Shown in pieces: positions 7,541 through 13,476 of a DNA stretch of 13,476 nucleotides; position 1 is the first letter of the stretch; the number at the start of each line of letters is the position of its first letter. A program made the translations under genes and the position numbers. The DNA is from Caldifarciminota bacterium (GTDB lineage: Bacteria; Hydrothermota; Hydrothermia; S141-80), in the NCBI GenBank assembly GCA_027053375.1, contig JALUJC010000084.1, forward strand, positions 1-13,476, given 5' to 3'. The notes below the pieces were generated by a model. It was not told where the DNA came from. It did not search any database and saw nothing but the letters and a program-made list of their open reading frames with translations.

Positions 7541-7986
7541 GAGAAGATCACTCCGATAACGATGCCCAGAAGAGCGCCTGCAAGCACCTCCATGGGCGTA
7601 TGTCCCAGCAATTCCATCAACCGTTCCTGAAGGTGTTCCTGGGAGATGGTGTGCGTTTCCGCCAGTTCCTCAATAATCCGGTTCAGCACGCTGGCCTGTT
7701 TCCCTGCAGCGCGGCGGAGACCTGCGGCGTCGTACATCACGATCACACTGAAATACAGCGTGACGCCAAACAGAGGAGAACGGAAGCCTTCCTGCAGTCC
7801 CACAAGGGTGGACAGGGCCATGACCGAGGCCGAGTGGCTGCTGGGCATGCCGCCCGTGGTAATCAACCAGCGGAAGTCCACCCTCCTTTTTCGGATTGCG
7901 TAAAGCACAAACTTCAGCAACTGGGCGAACATGCCTGTAAAGAGAGGAACCCAGAAGAACCGATTGGTGAAAAGATCAACCCACAT
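7537..7986 (-). CDS. Divergent PAP2-family membrane protein (DUF212)
   Basis: This 149-residue protein has several hydrophobic segments. Diagnostic blocks of the divergent PAP2 (YuiD-like) family are TTGGMPSSHSASV (~43-55), MYDAAGLRRAAGKQA..LN (~84-102) and LGHTPMEVLAGALLG (~127-141). They correspond to the phosphatase/haloperoxidase-like active site (SSHS, Arg/Lys cluster, GHT). Members are predicted membrane phosphatases acting on lipid phosphates or pyrophosphates, largely untested. A GGAGG at 7999-8003, which abuts the stop codon of the prenyl synthase gene, precedes the ATG by a rather long 12 nt, and no better in-frame start is visible. Placement directly after a prenyl diphosphate synthase suggests a prenyl-(di)phosphate substrate, which is inference. 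The stop overlaps the M50 start by 4 bp. Confidence 0.9.
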   Translation of the reverse strand: MWVDLFTNRFFWVPLFTGMFAQLLKFVLYAIRKRRVDFRWLITTGGMPSSHSASVMALSTLVGLQEGFRSPLFGVTLYFSVIVMYDAAGLRRAAGKQASVLNRIIEELAETHTISQEHLQERLMELLGHTPMEVLAGALLGIVIGVIFS

Positions 7987-8003
7987 GCTGACCGTTCGCC
8001 TCC

Positions 8004-8891
8004 TTACTGGACCCGCTCTACGATATACCGGGCGAGATCCTGAAAAAATCCTGAGCTGTCGGGGAATCTGCGCTGGAGGATCCGGAGGGCAGCATCCACC
8101 TCTCGCCGGGCATCCTGGAGGGTCGCCTCCACCCCACGGACACGCGGATAGGTCATTTTCCCTTTTTCCCGATCTTTGTGCGTGGATTTGCCCAGTTGTT
8201 CCGGGGTGGCCACCTCGTCCAGATAGTCGTCCACCATCTGGAAGGCAAGGCCCAGGTGCCTGCCCAGGTGCTCAAGATCCTTCAGCACTTCCGGATGTTC
8301 TGTGGCAGCCCACCCGCCCGCCAGAATGGAGGCCTCAATCAGGGCGGCTGTTTTGCGGGTGTGAATGGCGAGCACTTTTTCCAGGGTGGGTTCTGGATCG
8401 GATTCCCCCTGGAGGTCCAGGACCTGACCGCCGATCACCCCATCCAGCCCTACTTTCTCAAGGATCATCTCCACGATTCCCACCAGACGGGGTGCGGGAA
8501 GGGGGGCTTTGAGCATGGTCTGGATGGCATAGGAGAACAGAGCGTCGCCGGCGAGAATCGCCATGGCTTCCCCATACACCCGGTGGTTGGTGGGTTTGCC
8601 ACGCCGCAGGTCGTCGTTGTCCATGGCAGGAAGGTCATCGTGGATCAGGGTGAAGGTGTGGATCATCTCCAGCCCGGCAGCGATGGGATAGACGTGGGAC
8701 ACTTCCTCTCCGCCCACCATGCGGTAGGTTTCCAGACAGAGGATAGGCCGGATTCGCTTCCCACCGGCGAAAAGCGAATAACGCATCGCCTCCCGGAGCA
8801 GGGGAGGACCCTCTCCCTGCTCCGGGAGGAACGTGTTCAGCAGCGATTCCACCTCCTCCTGGCGGAGGCGGTAGGCTTCCTGAAAGGTCAA
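8004..8891 (-). CDS. ispA: Short-chain prenyl diphosphate synthase (farnesyl/geranylgeranyl type)
   Basis: This 295-residue trans-prenyltransferase condenses isopentenyl diphosphate with allylic diphosphates, giving precursors for quinone side chains, undecaprenyl carriers and other isoprenoids. Seen in order: LFAGGKRIRP (~40-49); the first aspartate-rich motif DDLPAMD (85-91) with the two-residue insertion typical of bacterial type II enzymes, followed by DDLRRGKPTNH; GGQVLDLQGE (~154-163); HTRKTAALI (~177-185); the second Asp-rich motif DDYLD (221-225); and GKSTHKDREKGKMTYP (~234-249). The residue five before the first motif is Phe80 (Tyr in E. coli IspA). A bulky aromatic there favours a short product (C15, possibly C20), but the exact length cannot be read from this. 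It starts with TTG at 8891, overlapping the sdhB stop (TTGA); the ribosome site is weak, so coupling to sdhB is likely. Confidence 0.93.
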   Translation of the reverse strand: MTFQEAYRLRQEEVESLLNTFLPEQGEGPPLLREAMRYSLFAGGKRIRPILCLETYRMVGGEEVSHVYPIAAGLEMIHTFTLIHDDLPAMDNDDLRRGKPTNHRVYGEAMAILAGDALFSYAIQTMLKAPLPAPRLVGIVEMILEKVGLDGVIGGQVLDLQGESDPEPTLEKVLAIHTRKTAALIEASILAGGWAATEHPEVLKDLEHLGRHLGLAFQMVDDYLDEVATPEQLGKSTHKDREKGKMTYPRVRGVEATLQDARREVDAALRILQRRFPDSSGFFQDLARYIVERVQ

Positions 8892-9754
8892 GATGCCGGT
8901 GCTTCCGGTACGGTCCGTTCGGGGGCAGGTGGGATGCCGGGACGACGGTTGGGTTTGGGAGGAGGTGCCACCGGAGCCAGTTTTTTACGGAAGCGGGGGA
9001 GTTTGTTCAGGTGCAGTGCGTGGAGGACACTTTCTCGCTTGGTATACTGGATGGCCAGTGCGGGGTCCACACCTTTGGGGCACACCTCGGTGCAGGCGCC
9101 CGCAAAATGGCAGTTCCACAGACCGTGCGGGGCGTCCACCACCTTGAGCCGGTATACCGTGCCCCCATCCCGGGAATCACGGTTGTACCGGGCCACCGTC
9201 ATCAATGCCTGGGGTCCAAGGAAGTCGGGATCCGTGGCCACGGTGGGACAGGCCGACACACAGAGCCCGCATTTGATGCAGTAGCTGAACTGGAGAAACT
9301 CCTCCAGCTGTTCGGGAAGCTGCAGAAACTCCCGGGTGGGGTTCTCAATCTCTGCCCGGTCCTGGGGTCGGAGGAGGTAGGGTTTCACCTGCCTGTGGTG
9401 GTCAAAGAATTCGTCCATCCGGGTCATGAGGTCCTTGACCACCGGATAGTTGGGCATGGGTTCCACGGTGAGTTTTCCGGATGGGAATTCGCGGAGGGCT
9501 GTATGGCAGGCGAGGATGCCTTTTCCATTCACATAGAGGGCACAGGAACCGCAGACGGCCATCCGGCAGGAGTACCGGACGGCCAGGGTGGGATCCAGGT
9601 TTTCCTTGATATAGATCAGACCCTCAAGAACGGTCATCCCCGGGTGAAGCAGGGGAACTTCGTAGGTCTGAAACCGCGGTTTTTCGTCTTTCCCGGGCTG
9701 ATAGCGAAAAACCTTGAAGATATAGGTGTTTGGATCTTTCTTTCTGGCGCTCAT
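8888..9754 (-). CDS. sdhB: Succinate dehydrogenase / fumarate reductase iron-sulfur subunit
   Basis: This 288-residue subunit carries electrons from the SdhA flavin to the membrane quinone site. Ligands are complete for three clusters: [2Fe-2S] C63, C68, C71 and C83 (YSCRMAVCGSCA...LACH); [4Fe-4S] C159, C162 and C165 (CIKCGLCVSACP) plus C225; and [3Fe-4S] C169, C215 and C221 (CHFAGACTEVCPKGVDP). The N-terminus (YIFKVFRYQPGKDEKPRFQTY) is the usual ferredoxin-like fold. After about residue 255 there is an extra Pro/Lys/Arg-rich tail (LAPVAPPPKPNRRPGIPPAP) that is not part of the core. A purine-rich AGGGAGGAGGGG immediately precedes the ATG at 9754, which overlaps the sdhD stop (ATGA). It lies after both membrane anchors rather than next to sdhA. 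Confidence 0.96.
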   Translation of the reverse strand: MSARKKDPNTYIFKVFRYQPGKDEKPRFQTYEVPLLHPGMTVLEGLIYIKENLDPTLAVRYSCRMAVCGSCALYVNGKGILACHTALREFPSGKLTVEPMPNYPVVKDLMTRMDEFFDHHRQVKPYLLRPQDRAEIENPTREFLQLPEQLEEFLQFSYCIKCGLCVSACPTVATDPDFLGPQALMTVARYNRDSRDGGTVYRLKVVDAPHGLWNCHFAGACTEVCPKGVDPALAIQYTKRESVLHALHLNKLPRFRKKLAPVAPPPKPNRRPGIPPAPERTVPEAPAS

Positions 9755-10110
9755 GCCCCTCCTCCCTGAAGGTAGAGTGCGAGGGTGGTGTAGAGTCCAT
9801 ACACAAAAAGCACGATTCCGATGATGGACACGGTAAAAGTCACAGCAGCCACCCTGCGGCGGAACACGGGAAGTTCAATGAGCAGGTTCCGGAGGCCGAA
9901 GAATCCATGATACAGCGCAGCGGCGAGAAAGACGAGATAGGCAATCACCTGGGGTCTGGAGAGTGCACGTGTGAGCACGGCGCTCCATTCCAGCGCCTGT
10001 TCTCCACCCCCGAAGGAAATCAGGTGGAGCTGGGAAACATGGGCCAGAAGGAGAATGAACAGAAAAGCCCCGGCCAGCAAGTGCAGGGTCCAACCCAGTC
10101 CTTCTCTCAT
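9751..10110 (-). CDS. sdhD: Succinate dehydrogenase membrane anchor subunit (SdhD-like)
   Basis: This 119-residue protein has three predicted membrane helices (~8-30, ~52-76, ~86-114), the architecture of a Complex II anchor. Two histidines in the first two helices (H24 in LLAHVSQLHL, H68 in YHGFFGLRNLLIEL) are candidate heme b ligands. The H..xGLRNLLIE pattern is the recognisable family signature. It lies 15 bp after sdhC, with CGGGAG ahead of its ATG, and its stop overlaps the sdhB start. Assignment rests on membrane topology, the His pattern and position between sdhC and sdhB; anchor sequences are poorly conserved, so the C/D naming could be swapped. Confidence 0.85.
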   Translation of the reverse strand: MREGLGWTLHLLAGAFLFILLLAHVSQLHLISFGGGEQALEWSAVLTRALSRPQVIAYLVFLAAALYHGFFGLRNLLIELPVFRRRVAAVTFTVSIIGIVLFVYGLYTTLALYLQGGGA

Positions 10111-10125
10111 GACGATCGCTCCCGT

Positions 10126-10560
10126 TCAGGCTGGCAAGGCAAAGAAGTTATAGGCGGCGAACGCCAGATACACCGCCGCAAGGATCATCAAAATCCAGAG
10201 GAGAGGGCGGGGTTTCCGAATGCTTTCTTTGGGGTAGGGATAGATGGGGCGTCGGGGTCGTCCAATGGTGAACCCCAGTTCTCCCAGAATCAGACGGGCA
10301 CCGTTGACGGCGTGAAACAGGACCACCACCACAAGAAGATATTCAAAGAACCGGACCACGGGGTTTCCAAGTCCAACCAGCCGCATGGCGCCTTCCCAGG
10401 CTTCCTGACCGAAGGCGCGGCTTCCCACCACCAGGATGTGCACACTGAGGTAGAGGACCAGCAGCACGCCGGTCAGACGATGGAGGGTATAAAGAAATCG
10501 CTCCGGGTTATGCTTCCCTCCATAAATCCAGCCCCGGATACCGAGACGTCGGTCTTTCAT
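10126..10560 (-). CDS. sdhC: Succinate dehydrogenase cytochrome b556-type subunit (SdhC-like)
   Basis: This 144-residue protein has three predicted membrane helices (~23-46, ~68-94, ~118-142). The SdhC signature is present: RFLYTLHRLTGVLLVLYLSVHIL (~21-43), with H27 near the quinone side and H41 a likely heme ligand, and LFHAVNGARLILGELG (~81-96) with H83 as a second likely heme ligand. Together with H24 and H68 of the SdhD-like partner there are enough membrane histidines for two hemes, as in two-anchor diheme complexes; this is inference. It begins 10 bp after sdhA with AGGGGGCG ahead of the ATG at 10560. It forms the membrane quinone-binding half of the complex with the next gene. Confidence 0.88.
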   Translation of the reverse strand: MKDRRLGIRGWIYGGKHNPERFLYTLHRLTGVLLVLYLSVHILVVGSRAFGQEAWEGAMRLVGLGNPVVRFFEYLLVVVVLFHAVNGARLILGELGFTIGRPRRPIYPYPKESIRKPRPLLWILMILAAVYLAFAAYNFFALPA

Positions 10561-10570
10561 GATCGCCCCC

Positions 10571-12280
10571 TCAGTATTTCCGTTCCACGGGTTTCCAGTA
10601 GGTAATGTTTACCGGAATGTATTCAAACTCCGGACCGTCCGGGGTACGTCGTGCCAGTGTGTGTTTGAGCCAGTTCTCGTCATCCCGTTTGGGAAAGTCT
10701 CGTCGTGCATGTGCGCCCCGGGATTCCGTACGCCTGCGCGCGCCTTCTGCCACCACCAGCCCCAGATCCAGGAGGAAAGAGGTCTCGATGGCGGTCTGAA
10801 GATCCTGGTTGTAGATGCTGGTTTTGTCCACAACACGGATGTTTTCAAAGCGTTTCTGCAGTTCACGGATCTGACGTACGGCCTCCTCCAGTTCATCGCC
10901 CACGCGGAACACCCCCACGAAGCGGTCCATGGTACGCTGAAGGTCGTGTTTGATGGCATAGGGACTCTCGTTTCCATTTTTATCCAGCATGGACTGGAGA
11001 TAGGCTTCGGCGGCTTTCACGTTCTCTGTGTTGAGCGGCGTGTGTTTGGCGCGGGCAGCATAACGGGCAGCCTGCTCGCCGGTGATCCGTCCCCAGACCA
11101 GGCATTCCGCCGTGGAGTTGGATCCCAGGCGGTTGGCGCCATGAACCGAGACGCAGGCGGCTTCCCCGGCAGCCCACAACCCTTCCACCGTGGGCACCTT
11201 GCCGTCAATGTCCACATGGATTCCGCCCATGGTGTAATGTTGCACAGGGCGGACGGGAATGGGTTCCTCAATGGGATCCACGCCGGCAAACTTGATGGCC
11301 ACCTCGCGAACAAGGCCCAGACGTTCGTTGATCCGATCCCGCCCCAGATGACGGAGATCCAGGTGAACATAGTCCAGGCCGTTGGGACCTTCAAATCCCC
11401 GTCCTTCCAGAATTTCGGTCATTTCCGCACGGGAGACCAGATCCCGGGGGGCGAGTTCTTTGCGTTCCGGGGCGTACCGTTCCATGAAACGTTCCCCTTT
11501 GTTGTTGAGGAGATAGCCCCCCTCTCCGCGCGCTCCCTCGGTGATCAGGATGCCCGAGGGAATGATGCCCGTGGGATGGAACTGCATGAATTCCATGTCC
11601 TTCAGGGGAAGTCCCTCCCGATAGGCCATGGCAATACCATCCCCGGTCACAATGTGGGAGAAGGTGGTGAAGGCGTACAGCCTTCCTGCACCACCCGTGG
11701 CGATAATGCCGGCTTTTGCGTGGATGGTATAGAGTTCTCCCGTGGCCAGTTCCCAGGCCACCACGCCCTGGAACACGCCCTCATGAATCAGGAGTTTGAA
11801 GACGAACCACTCGTTGAAGATCTGGACGTTCTCGTATTTCTGGAGGGTGTCGTAGAGGGTCTGCATCTCAAAGAAACCGGTTTTGTCGGCGGCGAAGACC
11901 GCACGCGGGAAGCTGTGCCCACCAAAGGGGCGCTGGTTGATCTTGCCATCCGATCGGCGGCTCCAGGGGATTCCCCAGTGATCCAGGCGCAGGATCTCTT
12001 CGGGCATCATACGGACGAACCGGAAGACCGCATCCTGATCCGCCAGGAAATCGCTGCCTTTGACCGTATCCCATGCGTGCAGTTCGAAGGAGTCCCCTTC
12101 TTCCGGGCGAAGGGCAGCCCCCGTGCCTCCTTCCGCACAGACCGAATGGGAGCGCATCACCTGAACCTTGGAAACCAGGGCGATCCGGAGGTCTCCGCGG
12201 GAGGAAGCCGCTTCGATGGCGGCTCGCAGACCGGCGAGCCCCGATCCCAGGATGACCACATCAAACGTCAGGGTTTTCAT
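10571..12280 (-). CDS. sdhA: Succinate dehydrogenase / fumarate reductase flavoprotein subunit
   Basis: This 569-residue catalytic subunit interconverts succinate and fumarate using covalent FAD. N-terminal dinucleotide motif VVILGSGLAGLRAAI (~8-22). H45 in RSHSVCAEGG is the expected flavinylation site. Substrate-site residues are FMQFHPTG (H235), LITEGARGEGG (T247, E248, R251, the proton-relay region), R279 in LAPRD, HYTMGG (H348) and GANRLGSNS (R384). Blocks such as DSFELHAWDTVKGSDFLADQDAV, WGIPWSRR, ADKTGF and VDPIEEPIPVRPVQHYTMGG look closer to fumarate-reductase-type FrdA than to mitochondrial-type SdhA, so direction of reaction is not settled by sequence. The ATG at 12280 has GGGGAAGGG upstream. 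It is the first gene of the long leftward operon, followed by sdhC after 10 bp. Confidence 0.96.
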   Translation of the reverse strand: MKTLTFDVVILGSGLAGLRAAIEAASSRGDLRIALVSKVQVMRSHSVCAEGGTGAALRPEEGDSFELHAWDTVKGSDFLADQDAVFRFVRMMPEEILRLDHWGIPWSRRSDGKINQRPFGGHSFPRAVFAADKTGFFEMQTLYDTLQKYENVQIFNEWFVFKLLIHEGVFQGVVAWELATGELYTIHAKAGIIATGGAGRLYAFTTFSHIVTGDGIAMAYREGLPLKDMEFMQFHPTGIIPSGILITEGARGEGGYLLNNKGERFMERYAPERKELAPRDLVSRAEMTEILEGRGFEGPNGLDYVHLDLRHLGRDRINERLGLVREVAIKFAGVDPIEEPIPVRPVQHYTMGGIHVDIDGKVPTVEGLWAAGEAACVSVHGANRLGSNSTAECLVWGRITGEQAARYAARAKHTPLNTENVKAAEAYLQSMLDKNGNESPYAIKHDLQRTMDRFVGVFRVGDELEEAVRQIRELQKRFENIRVVDKTSIYNQDLQTAIETSFLLDLGLVVAEGARRRTESRGAHARRDFPKRDDENWLKHTLARRTPDGPEFEYIPVNITYWKPVERKY

Positions 12281-12332
12281 CGAATCCCTTCCCCTGTTCG
12301 GTTATCCAGTTCTGTGATGATCAAACGGTGCA

Positions 12333-12353
12333 GGGAAACATGTTATCGTTCCC
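12333..12353 (-). repeat. Inverted repeat at the predicted 5' end of the sdh transcript
   Basis: Minus-strand GGGAA and TTCCC arms (12353-12349 and 12337-12333) flank an 11-nt loop. Placed at about +1 to +20 of the predicted sdh mRNA, it could be a short 5' hairpin or an operator over the start site. The arms are only 5 bp, so it could be chance. Confidence 0.25.
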
Positions 12354-12357
12354 CATC

Positions 12358-12386
12358 AGTGTATGGTGAAGGGGTTGCACTGTCAA
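12358..12386 (-). promoter_or_regulatory. Sigma70-like promoter of the sdh operon
   Basis: On the minus strand TTGACA (12386-12381) is followed by exactly 17 nt and then TACACT (12363-12358). The -35 is a perfect consensus and the -10 matches 4 of 6. A start near 12351 would give a leader of about 70 nt before the sdhA ATG at 12280. This is the best promoter I see for the ten leftward genes. Confidence 0.7.
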
Positions 12387-12394
12387 TGAATGCT

Positions 12395-12416
12395 TGTTGC
12401 GTTGCAACACATGTTG
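12395..12416. repeat. Nested inverted repeats, possible operator upstream of the sdh -35 box
   Basis: Three half-sites are packed together: TGTTGC (12395-12400), GCAACA (12404-12409) and TGTTG (12412-12416). The first pair forms a dyad with a 3-nt spacer, the second pair (CAACA/TGTTG) a dyad with a 2-nt spacer, and GTTGCAAC (12401-12408) is itself a perfect palindrome. The block ends 9 bp upstream of the -35 hexamer, a position suited to an activator. The binding protein is unknown. Confidence 0.45.
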
Positions 12417-12586
12417 ACCCGTCTGGGGTGGTGCAGGCAGGAATGGTGCGGATCCCTCCTCCAGATCATCCACAAAACCAGGCGCACCCAACAGGCACAG
12501 GAGGGGGATGCCCATTGATTATAGCCATGCAGAGAGATGCACCTTCACGACGCTTCCATCCCGGGGACCGTTCTGCCTTTCTCCCG

Positions 12587-12620
12587 TACAATCCTTATGC
12601 AACCCGTACGAAAAAAGGAG
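12587..12620 (+). promoter_or_regulatory. Weak -10 element and ribosome site for ftcD
   Basis: TACAAT (12587-12592) is a good -10 hexamer, but nothing resembling TTGACA lies 16-18 bp before it. AAAAAAGGAG (12611-12620) is the Shine-Dalgarno site, 10 nt before the ATG at 12631. Because the -10 is so close to the ribosome site, the leader would be only about 30 nt. The ribosome site is more certain than the promoter. Confidence 0.4.
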
Positions 12621-12630
12621 ATGGGGATCC

Positions 12631-13476
12631 ATGAAACTGGTGGAATGTGTACCCAATTTTTCAGAAGGACGCCGGCCAGAAGTGATTCTGGAGTTACGGA
12701 AAACCATTGAGTCCGTTCCAGGCGTGGTGCTCCTGGATACGGAGAGTGACCCCGACCACAACCGGTCGGTTTTCACCTTTGTGGGTACACCGGAATCTGC
12801 CCTGGAGGCGGCCTTTCTTGCTACGAAAAAAGCAGCGGAACTCATTGATCTGAATCAGCATGAGGGCGAGCATCCACGGATCGGCGCCACGGATGTGATC
12901 CCCTTCATCCCCATTGAAGGGGTGACCATGGAGGACTGTGTTCATCTGGCAGAGGAACTTGGAGAAAGGATCGCCGGTGAACTGGGGATTCCGGTCTATC
13001 TCTATGCTGAAGCGGCACGGGTCCCGGAGAGAAAAGATCTGGCCTGGATCCGGAAGGGTCAGTTTGAGGGGTTGAAAGAAACCATCAAAACCGATCCCTC
13101 CAGAAAGCCAGATTTTGGTCCAGCGGAACTGCATCCCACGGCAGGTGCCACGGTGGTGGGGGCCCGGAAATTCCTGATTGCCTATAACGTGAACCTGGGA
13201 ACGGACAACCTTTCCATTGCGAAGAAGATTGCTCGGAGGGTTCGGGCCAAACATGGTGGACTTGCCTTTGTCAAGGCGCTGGGGTTCAATCTGGAAGATC
13301 GGGGGCAGGTCCAGGTCTCCATGAATCTGGTGGACTATGAATATTCTCCGGTCTTTGCGGCCTATGAACTGGTGAAACTCTATGCCGATCGGTATGGTGT
13401 TCCGGTGGTGGGTTCGGAGGTGGTGGGGCTGATCCCGGAGAAAGCGCTTTTTGATGTGGCGGATTTTTATCTTAAA
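12631..13476 (+). CDS. ftcD: Glutamate formimidoyltransferase, 3' end missing
   Basis: The frame is open from the ATG at 12631 to the window end (282 codons visible, no stop). The enzyme moves the formimino group of N-formimino-L-glutamate to tetrahydrofolate, the last step of one histidine-degradation route and an entry to the one-carbon pool. Family signatures are VECVPNFSEG (4-13), DHNRSVFTFVG (42-52), and HPRIGATDVIPFIPI (81-95), where H81 aligns with the catalytic His82 of mammalian FTCD. These are followed by AGATVVGARKFLIAYNVNL (~181-199) at the start of the C-terminal subdomain, and GLIPEKAL near the edge. The visible length suggests about 20-50 residues are missing if it is the stand-alone form; a fused cyclodeaminase domain cannot be excluded. 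It is transcribed away from sdhA. Other histidine-use genes may lie to the right. Confidence 0.93.
   Translation, partial: MKLVECVPNFSEGRRPEVILELRKTIESVPGVVLLDTESDPDHNRSVFTFVGTPESALEAAFLATKKAAELIDLNQHEGEHPRIGATDVIPFIPIEGVTMEDCVHLAEELGERIAGELGIPVYLYAEAARVPERKDLAWIRKGQFEGLKETIKTDPSRKPDFGPAELHPTAGATVVGARKFLIAYNVNLGTDNLSIAKKIARRVRAKHGGLAFVKALGFNLEDRGQVQVSMNLVDYEYSPVFAAYELVKLYADRYGVPVVGSEVVGLIPEKALFDVADFYLK

Larger units (their letters stand above)
12281..12630. other. Divergent intergenic regulatory region between sdhA and ftcD
   Basis: This 350-bp gap is the only one over 20 bp in the window. It holds the leftward sdh promoter, nested TGTTG/CAACA dyads just upstream of that promoter, a small inverted repeat at the start of the sdh leader, a weak rightward -10 site for ftcD, and two copies of GGATCC (12455-12460 and 12625-12630). 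Short open frames here have no convincing ribosome site or coding character, so I call no gene. I see no riboswitch fold or tRNA. Confidence 0.75.

Noticed and set aside
8178..9284. A 368-codon + strand open frame across ispA and sdhB
   Set aside because: It spans parts of two well-supported minus-strand genes and is His/Gly-rich with no recognisable domain, so I treat it as an antisense shadow.
12321..12515. A 64-codon - strand frame in the sdhA upstream region
   Set aside because: It runs through the predicted sdh promoter and has no good ribosome site or coding signature.
10559..12634. A 691-codon open frame on the + strand covering all of sdhA
   Set aside because: It is exactly antisense to a gene with every SdhA catalytic motif, has no membrane or domain pattern and no convincing ribosome site. 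Biased codon use in GC-rich genes often leaves the opposite strand open.

Overview
The window is a dense, GC-rich stretch of bacterial chromosome with almost no non-coding DNA. It carries housekeeping and respiratory genes, and I see no insertion sequence, phage gene, CRISPR array, rRNA or tRNA. The organism is a respiring bacterium with the bacterial (type II) fatty-acid pathway. A putative outer-membrane barrel protein and a TPR/DUF4388 membrane protein hint at a diderm cell. I cannot assign a phylum from sequence alone. Frequent GTG/TTG starts and stop/start overlaps suggest a compact genome.

Left block, + strand, 1-3650. This is a tightly packed run of four genes: a 5'-truncated TPR/transmembrane/DUF4388 protein, a secreted beta-rich (barrel-like) protein, the recombination mediator recR, and a class II tRNA nucleotidyltransferase (cca). 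Adjacent genes are 1 bp apart or overlap by 1-4 bp.

Central block, - strand, 12280 down to 3602. Ten genes run in one direction with gaps of at most 18 bp: sdhA, sdhC, sdhD, sdhB, a short-chain prenyl diphosphate synthase (ispA-like), a divergent PAP2-family protein, an M50-type membrane metalloprotease, fabH, hisS and a tandem-hotdog acyl-CoA thioesterase. Four junctions (sdhD/sdhB, sdhB/ispA, PAP2/M50, fabH/hisS) are 4-bp ATGA or TTGA overlaps, so I infer one long operon. A good sigma70-like promoter (TTGACA, 17 bp, TACACT) lies ahead of sdhA. The themes are the succinate:quinone respiratory complex, isoprenoid supply (quinone tails and lipid carriers), membrane lipid start-up and turnover, plus hisS. 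The last gene converges on cca and the two coding regions overlap by 49 bp.

Right edge. A 350-bp divergent regulatory region (12281-12630) separates sdhA from a rightward gene, truncated by the window end, for a stand-alone glutamate formimidoyltransferase (ftcD), an enzyme linking histidine degradation to one-carbon folate metabolism.

No clearly new defence or mobile system is visible. The items most worth a second look are the 10-gene respiratory/lipid operon with its A-C-D-B sdh order, the strong over-representation of the palindrome GGATCC, the dyad-rich divergent promoter region, the convergent gene overlap, and the uncharacterised membrane/envelope pair ahead of recR.
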